NCBI GenBank assembly: GCA_017626815.1
Contig: JAGAHY010000176.1
Location: forward strand, 1 to 59,512
Source: Bacilli bacterium
GTDB lineage: Bacteria; Bacillota_I; Bacilli_A; RFN20; CAG-826
DNA: 59,512 nucleotides
Direction: 5' to 3'
Numbering within the stretch: the first letter of the stretch is position 1; the number at the start of each line of letters is the position of its first letter. The notes beneath the pieces were generated by a model. It saw only the letters and a list, made by a program, of their open reading frames with translations, was not told the origin of the DNA and did no database searches. A program made the position numbers and the translations under genes. Of this stretch, positions 1 to 8,656 are shown piece by piece.

Positions 1-623
1 CTTAGCAAAATGAATTTACCTGCAGTTAAACCAAGTTTTGCGAGGATTTCGCTCTTTTTGATGGCTTCCAGGTTATTCGTGAGAACCTCCGCCATCGGGC
101 TTCCAGTGACATAGGTCCTCTCTTTGGGAAGACCACAATCGGCTAAGTAACGCCGCGCATGCTCACTATAGGCTAAGTTTACGTCGGAAATGATATCCAC
201 GATGCGGCGGTTGGTCTCTTCCGGCAGGCATTCATCTTTGCAGCGGTTCCCCGCCTCCATATGGAAGACCGGGATATGAAGACGTTTGGCGCCGATGACG
301 GAAAGGCAGGAATTGGTATCCCCTAGGACCAAGACAGCATCAGGTTTGTTCTCCACCATGGCTTTATACGATTTGGCGATGATGTTGCCCATCGTCTCGC
401 CTAAATCGCCCCCGACCGCGTCAAGATAGATGTCGGGTTCCGCGATGCCTAAATCATGAAAGAAGATGCCGTTTAAGGTGTAATCGTAGTTTTGACCCGT
501 GTGGACGAGGAGGGTATCGAAATAATCGCGGCATTTGTTGATAACCGCGGCCAGGCGGATGATCTCGGGACGCGTCCCCACGATGATCATCAATTTGATT
601 TTACCGTTGTCTAAGAAGGGCAT
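1..623 (-). CDS. wecB: UDP-N-acetylglucosamine 2-epimerase (non-hydrolysing), 3' part cut by the window edge
   Basis: About 207 N-terminal codons are visible; the rest lies left of the window. The product starts MPFLDNGKIKLM and continues with IVGTRPEIIRLA, the WecB-family start motif, then HTGQNYDYTLNGIFFHDL and VLGDTNSCL. The family interconverts UDP-GlcNAc and UDP-ManNAc in the cytoplasm. The spelling is closest, from memory, to the FnlC/CapG branch, which epimerises the last intermediate of UDP-L-FucNAc synthesis. That fits the CapE-type dehydratase just upstream, although a CapF reductase is not visible here. The start at 623 has an AGGAGA Shine-Dalgarno 5 nt upstream and follows the previous stop by 11 bp, so the two genes form an operon for a surface polysaccharide. 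WecB against FnlC is not resolved. Confidence 0.9.
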   Translation of the reverse strand, partial: MPFLDNGKIKLMIIVGTRPEIIRLAAVINKCRDYFDTLLVHTGQNYDYTLNGIFFHDLGIAEPDIYLDAVGGDLGETMGNIIAKSYKAMVENKPDAVLVLGDTNSCLSVIGAKRLHIPVFHMEAGNRCKDECLPEETNRRIVDIISDVNLAYSEHARRYLADCGLPKERTYVTGSPMAEVLTNNLEAIKKSEILAKLGLTAGKFILL

Positions 624-634
624 AACGTTCTCCT

Positions 635-1828
635 TTAATCATGCTGTTTGACAGGTCCGCCGAAGTATTCTAGTTTTCGAAGAAGTCGCTTCATTCCCTC
701 TTCATCCAACCGTTCCGTGTTGTGGCTGGTATAGGATTCCGTAGCTTTTTGCAACTTATTGCCTTTGGAATAGAAACGGTCGTAGTTTAATTCGCGGTTA
801 TCGGCCTTGATGCAGAAAAAGCGACCCATATCGACGGATTTGCGCATTTCCTCTTTAGTGACCAGCGTTTCGAATAGTTTTTCGCCATGCCGGGTCCCAA
901 TATAGGTGACGCCCGATTTAGAACCCGTCAGATCAATAATCGATTTCGCTAGGCACTCAATCGTGGCCGCGGGCGCTTTTTGGACAAACAAATCCCCTTG
1001 CTCGCCGTGTTCAAACGCATATAGGACCAAGTCCACCGCCTCATCTAACGTCATCATGAAACGGGTCATTATCGGATTGGTGATAGTCAAAGGCTTATGT
1101 TCCTTAATCTGGGAAAGGAATAAGGGAATCACACTACCCCTACTGGCCATGACATTGCCATAGCGAGTTAAGCAAAGAATCGTATCGCCTTCAGAGAGTT
1201 GACGGCTTCTGGCGATGACATTCTTTTCCATCAGCGCTTTGGATATGCCCATCGCATTAATGGGATAGGCAGCCTTATCGGTAGAAAGGAAGATGGCTTT
1301 CTTCACATGGTTACGAACGCAGGCAGTGATGACATTATCGCTGCCTAAAACGTTTGTCCGCAACGCTTCCATCGGGTAAAACTCGCAGGAAGGGACTTGT
1401 TTTAGCGCCGCCGCGGAGAACACATAGTCGACCCCCTTGAATGCGTCGAGGATGGAATCGAGACTGCGAACGTCGCCGATATAAAATTTTAGTTTGTCAT
1501 TATCGTAGGCTTTTCGCATGTCGTCTTGCTTCTTTTCATCGCGAGACAAAATGCGGATTTCTTTGATTTCCGTATGCAGGAAGCGGTCCACTACCGCATG
1601 GCCGAAAGAACCCGTTCCGCCGGTAATCAGCAAAACCTTGTTCCGTAAAATCGAAGTATCCTTCGCTTCATACTCGGAAAGAATCTCCTTGATGCGCTCA
1701 AGTTTCAGCGCGTCGGCATTGTCCTCCGTCGTCTCATAAGCGACATAAGTACGAAGCGGCATGCCCACGATGTTGGCGGCTTCTTTCTGGGTCAATTTAC
1801 AGTTTCTACGGATATCCTTGAGCGTCAT
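635..1828 (-). CDS. capE: CapE/FnlA-type UDP-GlcNAc 4,6-dehydratase (inverting) with N-terminal XRE helix-turn-helix
   Basis: 397 residues. Residues 1-50 look like an XRE DNA-binding domain (TLKDIRRNCKLTQKEAA, then VGMPLRTYVAYE). From residue 60 the protein is a short-chain dehydrogenase: LLITGGTGSFG binds NAD(P), SRDEKKQDDMR and AAALKQVPSCEFYPMEA are signatures of CapE/FnlA/PseB enzymes, and STDKAAYPINAMGISKALME holds the catalytic region. The family converts UDP-GlcNAc to a 4-keto-6-deoxy sugar, the first step toward UDP-L-FucNAc or pseudaminic acid. A promoter (TTGCGC, 17 bp, TACAAT) and an AAGG ribosome site precede the start. The extra N-terminal domain makes the protein about 55 residues longer than usual; whether it binds DNA or is a structural appendage cannot be told from sequence. 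The dehydratase identity is secure, the HTH assignment is good. Confidence 0.9.
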   Translation of the reverse strand: MTLKDIRRNCKLTQKEAANIVGMPLRTYVAYETTEDNADALKLERIKEILSEYEAKDTSILRNKVLLITGGTGSFGHAVVDRFLHTEIKEIRILSRDEKKQDDMRKAYDNDKLKFYIGDVRSLDSILDAFKGVDYVFSAAALKQVPSCEFYPMEALRTNVLGSDNVITACVRNHVKKAIFLSTDKAAYPINAMGISKALMEKNVIARSRQLSEGDTILCLTRYGNVMASRGSVIPLFLSQIKEHKPLTITNPIMTRFMMTLDEAVDLVLYAFEHGEQGDLFVQKAPAATIECLAKSIIDLTGSKSGVTYIGTRHGEKLFETLVTKEEMRKSVDMGRFFCIKADNRELNYDRFYSKGNKLQKATESYTSHNTERLDEEGMKRLLRKLEYFGGPVKQHD

Positions 1829-1853
1829 AAAAGCCTTCTATGAACTTCGTTAC

Positions 1854-1882
1854 ATTGTATGCTCGTGCGCGAGAATGCGCAA
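1854..1882 (-). promoter_or_regulatory. Promoter of the capE-wecB operon
   Basis: On the minus strand TTGCGC (1882-1877) and TACAAT (1859-1854) are separated by 17 bp. The -10 ends 25 nt before the capE start, leaving a short leader with an AGAAGG ribosome site. Confidence 0.55.
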
Positions 1883-2034
1883 CAATTGCGTCCCTTTAGG
1901 TCTGTTAACCCTGCAAAAACCGGATAAAATGCTTTGCATGTCTTTCAAAAAGTGCAGATTCTGCTTTTTTGTTGGCATTTCGACAACGGAATTATCCCCT
2001 AGCACGCTCGAGACAAAACCCCTAAGATAATGGC

Positions 2035-2637
2035 ATGATCTGCAACATCATTTTCGACGTTGGAAACGTCTTAACCATCTGGGATGCGAAAGCCTTATGC
2101 GAAGGCATCTATCCCAACGATCCACGCAAAGCCAAAATCGCCTATGAAAAAGGCTTCACCAATCCCTTATGGTATATCGGTGATAATGGTTCCACGACAA
2201 TGATGGAACTTGCGACGAGAATGACTTCCGACTCCGAGGAAGTCGCTATTCTCCAATACGCTTTCGCCCATTTCTCCGAGCATTTGATTCCCAATCCCCA
2301 AATGATTGAGTTCCTAAAAGCCGCCCACGAAAAAGGATATGGCTGCTATCTGTTGTCCAACTACAACGAATATTTTCCTTCCTCTATGGAACATCTAGGC
2401 GTCCTCCCCTACATTGATGGCTATGTCTATTCCCACCCCATCCGCATCATCAAACCAGAAATTGGCATCTTCCAGCATTTGTTTAAGAAGTATCATTTAG
2501 ACCCTAAAGATTGTCTTTTCATCGATGACCGTGAGCCCAACATTGACGGCGCGAGAAAAGCCGGCATCGCTCATCTGTATCAATACGAGATGGGGAAGCT
2601 CGGCCCTTTGGAATTATTTGGATTCGACCTTCATTAA
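2035..2637 (+). CDS. HAD-superfamily hydrolase, YihX-like
   Basis: 200 residues. Motif I is FDVGNV (residues 7-12), with Gly-Asn after the nucleophile region as in the YihX subgroup of sugar phosphatases. Motif II is LLSNYNE, motif III is the Lys of IIKPEIGIF, and motif IV is FIDDREPNIDGA. The cap is short and helical (HAD class IA). The family usually removes phosphate from small sugar phosphates such as glucose-1-phosphate; the substrate here is unknown. No Shine-Dalgarno precedes the ATG, and a TAAGAT hexamer lies 6 nt upstream, so the message may be leaderless. Its TAA stop shares the palindromic TTAA at 2634-2637 with the convergent neighbour. Confidence 0.88.
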   Translation: MICNIIFDVGNVLTIWDAKALCEGIYPNDPRKAKIAYEKGFTNPLWYIGDNGSTTMMELATRMTSDSEEVAILQYAFAHFSEHLIPNPQMIEFLKAAHEKGYGCYLLSNYNEYFPSSMEHLGVLPYIDGYVYSHPIRIIKPEIGIFQHLFKKYHLDPKDCLFIDDREPNIDGARKAGIAHLYQYEMGKLGPLELFGFDLH

Positions 2638-3806
2638 TCAAAGAGGTTTAGATCATCATAACGGTCCAACAACTCATTCAGCGTCGCTAGAGCCTTTTCA
2701 AGACGACCATTGACGTCCTTTTTATAACGGATGGTCTGGTAAGCGAGATGGGCCGTGCCAAGCAATTTGATTTTGTCGAAAATCACCTGCATTTCGGCCT
2801 CGGTTTTATTTTCGAAATAACGACGGACCAAGGCGTCATAGAGTTCATCCATCACAGATTGTTCTACGCCGAAGAACTCCTTGCAATTGTTGGGTTCAGC
2901 AATGCCATAGGCTTTCGAAGAGAGGTAAATTCCCTCAAGTTCGAAGATGGGATTGCCGATGGAAACGGCGTCCATGTCGATGAGGACGGGCTCCCCATTT
3001 TGAACCAAAATGTTCTTAATGTGGAAGTCGCCATGGGTTAACGTGCCGGTGTCTTTGATGTTTTTGATCATCGTGACCAGCTTGTCGTATTTTTCTTTGC
3101 TCAGCACTGTGGAAAGATTCCGGAATTTCTCGAGTAAAGGCCCTTTGCACTCGGCTAAGTCTGAATCGGATGCATCGGTATGGACAATCTGATAGGAAAG
3201 ATCCGCATACATTTTCTTGTACTGTTCAAAGTATTCCGGGTTTTCCACAATCAGGTCGCGTAAGGATTTGCAATCCAGCATCTCAAAGACGACGCCATAG
3301 CGATCCTCGACCTTGACGATATCGAAGGAGATGGCGGTAGGAATGCCATAGATAAATGCTTTTTTGGCTGCATCGATTTCGGTTTGGATGTCCGCCATCG
3401 AGCGCTTCCCTTTAAAAACTTTGACGATGGTGTCCGGGGCAATGCGGTAGACCGTGGCCGTGAAACCTTCGCCGACGATGGGACAACCTTCCACGGAAAT
3501 CTTGCGAAGCGCGCGGTGGACATGAAGGATTTGGGTAAAACCGGTCATCTCCAGAATCTCATAGACTTCAGTGGAGACATTGATGACTTCCATGCTCGGA
3601 TATTTCTTGAAGGTGCCAAGTAAGATACGTAAGCCCGCCGAAGTGATGTAGGTAAGATTCGCACAGTCGATATAAAGTTGGCTGAAGATCTTATTCTCGA
3701 TGGCCGCATAGATGTCTTTTTCCGCCTGCAGCGCATTGGAAGAATCAATCTGGCCCTCCAAGAGGATTGTCAACGTATTATTGGCATAAATATCTTGTGT
3801 TTTCAT
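2634..3806 (-). CDS. STAS domain fused to an APH/choline-kinase-like phosphotransferase
   Basis: 390 residues. Residues 1-105 form a STAS (anti-sigma-factor antagonist) domain; YITSAGLRILLG contains the Ser that is the phosphorylation site in SpoIIAA-type proteins. From about residue 110 a kinase-like fold follows: a nucleotide-loop-like VGEGFTATVYRI, a Lys in IVKVFKG, the catalytic loop LTHGDFHIKNILV and the metal-binding IDMDAVS. This matches aminoglycoside/choline-kinase-like enzymes (I recall the TIGR02172 group). The substrate is unknown. The gene starts 2 bp after the stop of the DUF5677-like gene and has no clear ribosome site, suggesting translational coupling. The pairing hints at a signalling role, with the STAS domain sensing or scaffolding and the kinase acting on a small molecule or protein. 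Confidence 0.85.
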   Translation of the reverse strand: MKTQDIYANNTLTILLEGQIDSSNALQAEKDIYAAIENKIFSQLYIDCANLTYITSAGLRILLGTFKKYPSMEVINVSTEVYEILEMTGFTQILHVHRALRKISVEGCPIVGEGFTATVYRIAPDTIVKVFKGKRSMADIQTEIDAAKKAFIYGIPTAISFDIVKVEDRYGVVFEMLDCKSLRDLIVENPEYFEQYKKMYADLSYQIVHTDASDSDLAECKGPLLEKFRNLSTVLSKEKYDKLVTMIKNIKDTGTLTHGDFHIKNILVQNGEPVLIDMDAVSIGNPIFELEGIYLSSKAYGIAEPNNCKEFFGVEQSVMDELYDALVRRYFENKTEAEMQVIFDKIKLLGTAHLAYQTIRYKKDVNGRLEKALATLNELLDRYDDLNLFD

Positions 3807-3808
3807 GG

Positions 3809-4945
3809 TTATTCAATCGTGGGATCCTTATTCTCTTTGTTGGCGTCAGGGGAATTGAATTGGGCGAAGGAACGGCGGATTTGCGCATAGGCGGCCTGCA
3901 GTTCCCAATAATAGAGATTGCGCATTTGGACGTAACGCTGTTTCTCGTCTTCGCCAATGGTCGACATATAAATAGAGGTGAAGATTTTCTCTAATCGGAA
4001 GAACGATTCGTAGAGATTCAGCAACGCGATATGGAAGACATAGTTCTTTCTGGAATAAATCAGCAAGGGAGAACTATGGGCAATCTCCGAAGACATCTCA
4101 TAAATTTTGGAATAGGCACTTAAGCCGGCGAACTTTTCCACGCCATCGCGGAAATTCAGCTTAATGTCGGCAGGGTTTTCAACACCAGGAAGAGCATAAA
4201 GCCAGCCATATTCGATGTAGCGTTTCATGTCCTTGGACTTCAAATCGAAGGATTTCATGTTGGCTTTGATTTCGACGAATACTTCATCCGTCGCTTCTTT
4301 ACTTTCTAAAGCGCCGCGGAAAGCCGCCGCATATTTCATGTGACGGAGATACGCCTCCACTGCCGTATGCCCGTTTTTGATGAGCACCTGAAGAATGCAT
4401 TCGTTCTCGTGGAGGGTTCGCCAAGAGGAGAACGCTTCGGTTTCAAAGCCACCTTCCAGCAATGAGGCCACGCATTTAGCGATATTAAAGCCCTTGGACA
4501 TGATATCCACGACCAAGGTTTGTTTCGGATCATTACGTTTATAACGGGACAGCATCCCCAAGATGAAATTGAGATAGAGTTCAATCGTGGACATAAATGG
4601 CGAATAACGCGAGGTCAGTTTTCCATTTTGGAATCCAAGATGCTCGTTCGTGCAGTACTTATCTAAAGATACGGAAGCCAAGAAAGAGAGGTAATTGTCA
4701 TCGTTGACCACGTCTTCTTGTTTCTTATCCGGATGGGTGGAAAGATAAAAGGCGTGCTCGTTGATCAAATAAAGCGCTAACGAAACGGGGTTTACGGCGA
4801 GTTCGCCGATGCTTGGTGCGACTTGCCCGACATTCTTCGCGCCTTCAAAGGCCAAAGTGAACGCTTGATAAAGGAAATCGCGATCAAAAGCCGCCGGTAC
4901 GCCGACGGATTGAAGCAGTTGATTAAAGCGCTCTTTTTGGTCCAT
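3809..4945 (-). CDS. DUF5677-like protein of unknown function
   Basis: 378 residues, mostly helical, with no signal peptide. The segment SSWRTLHENECILQVLI (about residue 180) and the later SSEIAHSSPLLIY resemble the conserved Arg-Glu and His positions of DUF5677 proteins, which are scattered in bacteria and sometimes lie beside defence or regulatory genes. No catalytic motif is recognisable. It leads a two-gene unit with the STAS-kinase gene (2-bp gap), so the two probably act together. TATGAT lies 6 nt upstream of the ATG with no Shine-Dalgarno, consistent with a leaderless message. Confidence 0.75.
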   Translation of the reverse strand: MDQKERFNQLLQSVGVPAAFDRDFLYQAFTLAFEGAKNVGQVAPSIGELAVNPVSLALYLINEHAFYLSTHPDKKQEDVVNDDNYLSFLASVSLDKYCTNEHLGFQNGKLTSRYSPFMSTIELYLNFILGMLSRYKRNDPKQTLVVDIMSKGFNIAKCVASLLEGGFETEAFSSWRTLHENECILQVLIKNGHTAVEAYLRHMKYAAAFRGALESKEATDEVFVEIKANMKSFDLKSKDMKRYIEYGWLYALPGVENPADIKLNFRDGVEKFAGLSAYSKIYEMSSEIAHSSPLLIYSRKNYVFHIALLNLYESFFRLEKIFTSIYMSTIGEDEKQRYVQMRNLYYWELQAAYAQIRRSFAQFNSPDANKENKDPTIE

Positions 4946-4996
4946 CGCCTAATCATACTACGCGATCAAGGATTCTCCTAGTAAGGAGAAGGCCGT

Positions 4997-5779
4997 TTAT
5001 TTCAAGAAAAAATGGAACAGTAAGCCAGAAGCTCTTAGGAAATAGGCTTCATCCGCCAAGCGGCGAGACTCTTTCTGGGCGTTAGTCTCTAGGTGAAGTT
5101 CCGCCATAGAAGAGTCGCTAAGTAATTGCGGAGGATAGGTAGGAACATATCCCTCATCAATGTAAATCACGGATGCGTCTTTAGGCACGTATGGACCTCT
5201 CAATCGGGGTAAGGCAGATAGTTCGCTTGGTAGCTCACGCTTCCCTTCATAACGAAGAAATAATCCACTTTTAGGGAGATTTTCGAGATAGTTAAGGATT
5301 TCCTCCATCGAAGAAACAGGAGTAACTTCAACAGGTTCTTCTCTTAAGAGGGCACGCCCAAAATCCCAGTTGACGGAGATATTGGGAAGGTCTTGCAAAA
5401 TCTCGGAGAGACGTTGCCCGGAATAATAGCCACGGATAATCAATACTTTCCCACAGAATATCTCCCTAGGGTCTTGTTTGCGACGTAGCATCCCTTCGCC
5501 GAGCATCTCATCGACAATGGGCTTTAACCGTTGAAGTTCTTCGTTTCGATAAGAATTTCCTGTCATCGATACAACGTAAGGAAGATATGATTCTAACCCT
5601 TTTGTACGAAGATAGTCCAAAGCGTCTGGGCCATAATCAAATTGAAAACAGGCTTCCGCTTCTTCATAGGAATAAAGAAGAAAGCGCTCATCGGGAAGCG
5701 TCTTTGAGTACGTGGAAAAATATTCTGCCTCCGAAGAGGGGGCAAAGATAACCGTCCCATCGTAATGGTGGGAATTCAT
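4997..5779 (-). CDS. Hypothetical protein
   Basis: 260 residues, not recognised. There is no signal peptide or convincing transmembrane segment, though the C-terminus (ASGLLFHFFLK) is hydrophobic. The mixed alpha/beta character (GTVIFAPSS, KVLIIRGYYSGQRL, ASVIYIDEGY) could suit a Rossmann-like or nuclease-like fold, but no catalytic set can be named. It starts 5 bp after the glycerol kinase stop and has an AAAGGA ribosome site, so it is co-transcribed with glpK. Confidence 0.7.
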   Translation of the reverse strand: MNSHHYDGTVIFAPSSEAEYFSTYSKTLPDERFLLYSYEEAEACFQFDYGPDALDYLRTKGLESYLPYVVSMTGNSYRNEELQRLKPIVDEMLGEGMLRRKQDPREIFCGKVLIIRGYYSGQRLSEILQDLPNISVNWDFGRALLREEPVEVTPVSSMEEILNYLENLPKSGLFLRYEGKRELPSELSALPRLRGPYVPKDASVIYIDEGYVPTYPPQLLSDSSMAELHLETNAQKESRRLADEAYFLRASGLLFHFFLK

Positions 5780-5784
5780 GATGT

Positions 5785-7272
5785 TTATCCTTTCTTAGGT
5801 TTGAAGGCGCGGGCGGCATTGACCGCGCAGAGCCAGCCATCATAGAGCTCATCCACGGCCTTTTTGCCCATCTTCGGACGATAGGTATGTTTGATCTCGT
5901 GATTGGCTAAAATTTCTTTCTTGTTCTTCCAGAAGCCGCAGCCTAAGCCCGCGAAATAGCCCGCGCCTAAGGCGGTGGTCTCTAAGCAAGAAGGTAGGGT
6001 GACTTTGCATTGCAGGATATCGGCTTGGAACTGCATGAGCAACGCGTTGTTCGAAGCACCGCCATCGACGCGGAGAGAAGTCAGTTCAAGACCGGCTTCG
6101 CGTTTCATGGCTTCAATGACATCTTTGGATTGATAAGCGATAGATTCCAAACCAGCGCGGGAAATATGGTGACGCTCCGCGCCACGGGTCAATCCGAAGA
6201 TCGCGCCGCGGCATTCATCGTCCCACCATGGGGTTCCTAAGCCGACGAACGCCGGAACGAAGTAGACACCAGCGGTATCGGGAACTTTGGAGGCGTAATA
6301 TTCGGAGTCCGCGGAATCTTCGAACCAACGGGTTTGGTCACGAAGCCATTGCACGATGGCGCCGCCGATAAAGACGGAGCCTTCAAGGGCATAGGTGGTC
6401 TTCCCTTTTTCGCGCCAAGCCACGGTCGTCAACAACCCCGCCTTGGATAAAATGGGGAACTCACCGATATTCATCAGCATGAAGCAGCCGGTCCCATAGG
6501 TGTTCTTGGATTCACCTTTTTCGAAACAGCATTGGCCAAATAATGCGGCTTGTTGGTCACCAGCGACCCCATATATGTGAACTTCTCCCGCGAAAAAGCT
6601 CGCTTCGCCATAGTCACAACTGTTGTCTTTGACTTCGGGGAGCATGCACATAGGGATGTTCCAGATGGCACATAACTCAGGGTCGTATTCCATCGTAAAG
6701 ATGTTGTAAAGCATCGTACGGGAAGCATTGGTAACGTCGGTCGCGTGGACCGCGCCTTTGGTTAATTTATAGATGAGCCAGGAATCAATCGTGCCAAAAC
6801 ACAGTTTCCCCGCCTCGGCTTTCTTTTGCCCGTCTTTGACATGATCGAGGATATAACGAATCTTCGAAGCAGAGAAATAAGGGTTCATGCGCAAGCCCGT
6901 ACGGACTTGGATGAATTCCATTTTGTCCATGCGCTCATCGCAGAGTTCTTGGGTTTGCTTGGATTGCCAAACGATAGCGTTATGGACAGCTTTGCCCGTC
7001 GCCTTATCCCAAACCACCGTGGTTTCACGCTGGTTGGTGATACCGATGGCCGCCACATCGTCCATGGTCGCGCCCGAGACGACAAGCAATTCGTTAATGA
7101 CATCGATGACGGAAATCCAAATTCGGTCCGCGTCCACTTCCACCCAACCTGGGCTAGGGAATAAACAATCGACAGGGCGCTGGGCCTTGAATGCAGCGTT
7201 GCCTTTGGCGTCGATTAAAATGGCACGCGTCGAAGTCGTGCCTTGGTCAATGGCCAAGATGTATTTTTTCAT
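5785..7272 (-). CDS. glpK: Glycerol kinase
   Basis: 495 residues from the chosen ATG at 7272 (MKKYILAIDQGTTSTR). A longer frame to 7458 is open, but its extra 62 residues are Lys/Ser-rich and unrelated to the family. FGGY-kinase motifs are present: AIDQGTTSTRAI, TNQRETTVVWDK, YGVAGDQQAALFGQ and RVDGGASNN. The enzyme phosphorylates glycerol with ATP to glycerol-3-phosphate, feeding phospholipid synthesis or glycolysis. Firmicute GlpK proteins usually carry a His a few residues before GVAGDQQ that HPr of the PTS phosphorylates; here that position reads ASFFAG, so the His appears to be missing (alignment by eye). No glpF or glpO is adjacent. TATAAT lies 7 nt before the ATG. Confidence 0.95.
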   Translation of the reverse strand: MKKYILAIDQGTTSTRAILIDAKGNAAFKAQRPVDCLFPSPGWVEVDADRIWISVIDVINELLVVSGATMDDVAAIGITNQRETTVVWDKATGKAVHNAIVWQSKQTQELCDERMDKMEFIQVRTGLRMNPYFSASKIRYILDHVKDGQKKAEAGKLCFGTIDSWLIYKLTKGAVHATDVTNASRTMLYNIFTMEYDPELCAIWNIPMCMLPEVKDNSCDYGEASFFAGEVHIYGVAGDQQAALFGQCCFEKGESKNTYGTGCFMLMNIGEFPILSKAGLLTTVAWREKGKTTYALEGSVFIGGAIVQWLRDQTRWFEDSADSEYYASKVPDTAGVYFVPAFVGLGTPWWDDECRGAIFGLTRGAERHHISRAGLESIAYQSKDVIEAMKREAGLELTSLRVDGGASNNALLMQFQADILQCKVTLPSCLETTALGAGYFAGLGCGFWKNKKEILANHEIKHTYRPKMGKKAVDELYDGWLCAVNAARAFKPKKG

Positions 7273-7285
7273 ATGCCTTATTATA
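7270..7285 (-). promoter_or_regulatory. -10 box 7 nt before the glpK start (leaderless arrangement)
   Basis: On the minus strand a perfect TATAAT (7285-7280) is followed by 7 nt and the ATG (7272-7270). Transcription would start at or next to the ATG. A weak -35 (TTCTTG) lies 16 bp upstream. The AAGG in the 7-nt gap would not be transcribed if the start site is at the usual distance. Confidence 0.5.
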
Positions 7286-7381
7286 CGAGCGTCATCGTCA
7301 ACAAGAAACCCAAACCAACCCTTTCCTTCTTTTATAAAAAGAAAGGAGCCCGTTTGAGATGAGCCCCTAAGCTTTATGGTT

Positions 7382-8656
7382 TTATCGACGCTCTTGGTAG
7401 AAGGCTTCGATTTCATCGACTTCCTTGATGATGTCCTTGGTGAGGACTTCGCAGCCATCTTCCGTAATCAGCAAGTCATCTTCGATACGCACGCCAATGC
7501 CGAGCTCTTTGAAATACAAACCAGGTTCATCCGAGATGATGCAACCCGGTGTCAGAGGTTTGTTCTTGTCCGCGTCGACAGGATCATGGGTATCCAAACC
7601 GATATGATGGGAGACACCATGGAAATAATAGTTTTTGATCTCTTCTTTGTCTTGAATCAAACGCTTGCTCAAGCATTCCGAAGCGAGATATTCAACCGTA
7701 AAAGATTGGAGTTCTGCAATGGTTCTGCCTGGTCTAGCGAAATTCGCCACCGCTTTATTCGCGCCTAATACAATGTTATAGATGGTACGTTGCATGGGGG
7801 TGAAGACGCCATCGGCAGGGACGGTCCTAGAGACGTCCGCGCAATAGAAGTTATGGCGGGAGCCAAGATCCATTAAGACAAGATCACCGCTTTTGATACG
7901 GGAAAGCGGAGTTGGATAATGTAAGCAGGTCGCATTGACGCCAGATGCCAGAATAGTCGGGAAGGAGACGCCTTGATAACCCGAGTTGTCGTTGATGACG
8001 CGATGGAATTCATCCGCGACCTCGTATTCATAGACGCCAGGACGAATCTTCGCCATGGCGGAGGCAATGCCAATCTTAGTCACATCGACGGCCACGCGGA
8101 ATTCGTCGACCTCGTTTTCGCTCTTATTGCGGCGAAGCCCGACCAATAATGGATAGGCGTCTTTAATGGCGATGACGGGCGAAAGAATCTTTAGCGAATT
8201 GCAATAATCCTCGATATCCGTATCTTCGGCGACTTTTTGTTCTTTTTCTAAGTCCAAATAAGCCTTCGTGATTGCGGGGAAGTCGGAAAAAGATCCCGTC
8301 AACGTGGATTCCACGCGAGACGCGAGAGCACTATTTAAAAGGACATTGCGGATGCCACTTTCCGCCGAAGCTTCCGCGGGGGTCAAACGCTTGCCATACC
8401 ATTTCTCTTTCACCGGATCAAAAGGCGAGATCAACAAATACTCGCGTTCCTCGCCATCGCTTTTAATCAGCAACAAAGCGGAATCGGCTTGTTTGATGCC
8501 GGTGAGATAATAGAAATTACGGTTGACTTCGAAAGGATAGCTTTCATCGGCGGAGCATTTCTTGGGCACGCCAGAGAACAGTATCGCGAAGGAATTATCT
8601 TCCATCAACGAGAAGAAAGAGGCCCTTCTATTTTGGAATTCATTTACAGGAATCAT
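7382..8656 (-). CDS. pepP: Xaa-Pro aminopeptidase (M24B)
   Basis: 424 residues. The N-terminal aminopeptidase-P domain (residues 1-160, with NRNFYYLTGIKQADSALLL) precedes the pita-bread catalytic domain. The metal ligands are visible: the two Asp of LMDLGSRHNFYCADVSRT, the His of SHHIGLDTHD, and the Glu of DEPGLYF and of GVRIEDDLLIT. The enzyme removes an N-terminal residue preceding Pro and is cytoplasmic and dimetal-dependent. GGAGG lies 9 nt upstream of the start, which sits inside the 3' end of yigZ (17-bp overlap), so the two genes are translated from one message. Confidence 0.95.
   Translation of the reverse strand: MIPVNEFQNRRASFFSLMEDNSFAILFSGVPKKCSADESYPFEVNRNFYYLTGIKQADSALLLIKSDGEEREYLLISPFDPVKEKWYGKRLTPAEASAESGIRNVLLNSALASRVESTLTGSFSDFPAITKAYLDLEKEQKVAEDTDIEDYCNSLKILSPVIAIKDAYPLLVGLRRNKSENEVDEFRVAVDVTKIGIASAMAKIRPGVYEYEVADEFHRVINDNSGYQGVSFPTILASGVNATCLHYPTPLSRIKSGDLVLMDLGSRHNFYCADVSRTVPADGVFTPMQRTIYNIVLGANKAVANFARPGRTIAELQSFTVEYLASECLSKRLIQDKEEIKNYYFHGVSHHIGLDTHDPVDADKNKPLTPGCIISDEPGLYFKELGIGVRIEDDLLITEDGCEVLTKDIIKEVDEIEAFYQERR

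Noticed and set aside
7273-7381. Terminator between pepP and glpK
   Set aside because: Only an AT-rich TTCTTTT/AAAAGAA hairpin and direct GAGCCC repeats are seen; there is no GC stem with a T run.
5785-7458. Longer glycerol kinase start at 7458
   Set aside because: The extra 62 residues are not family-like and cross the promoter-like TATAAT and the end of the pepP region.
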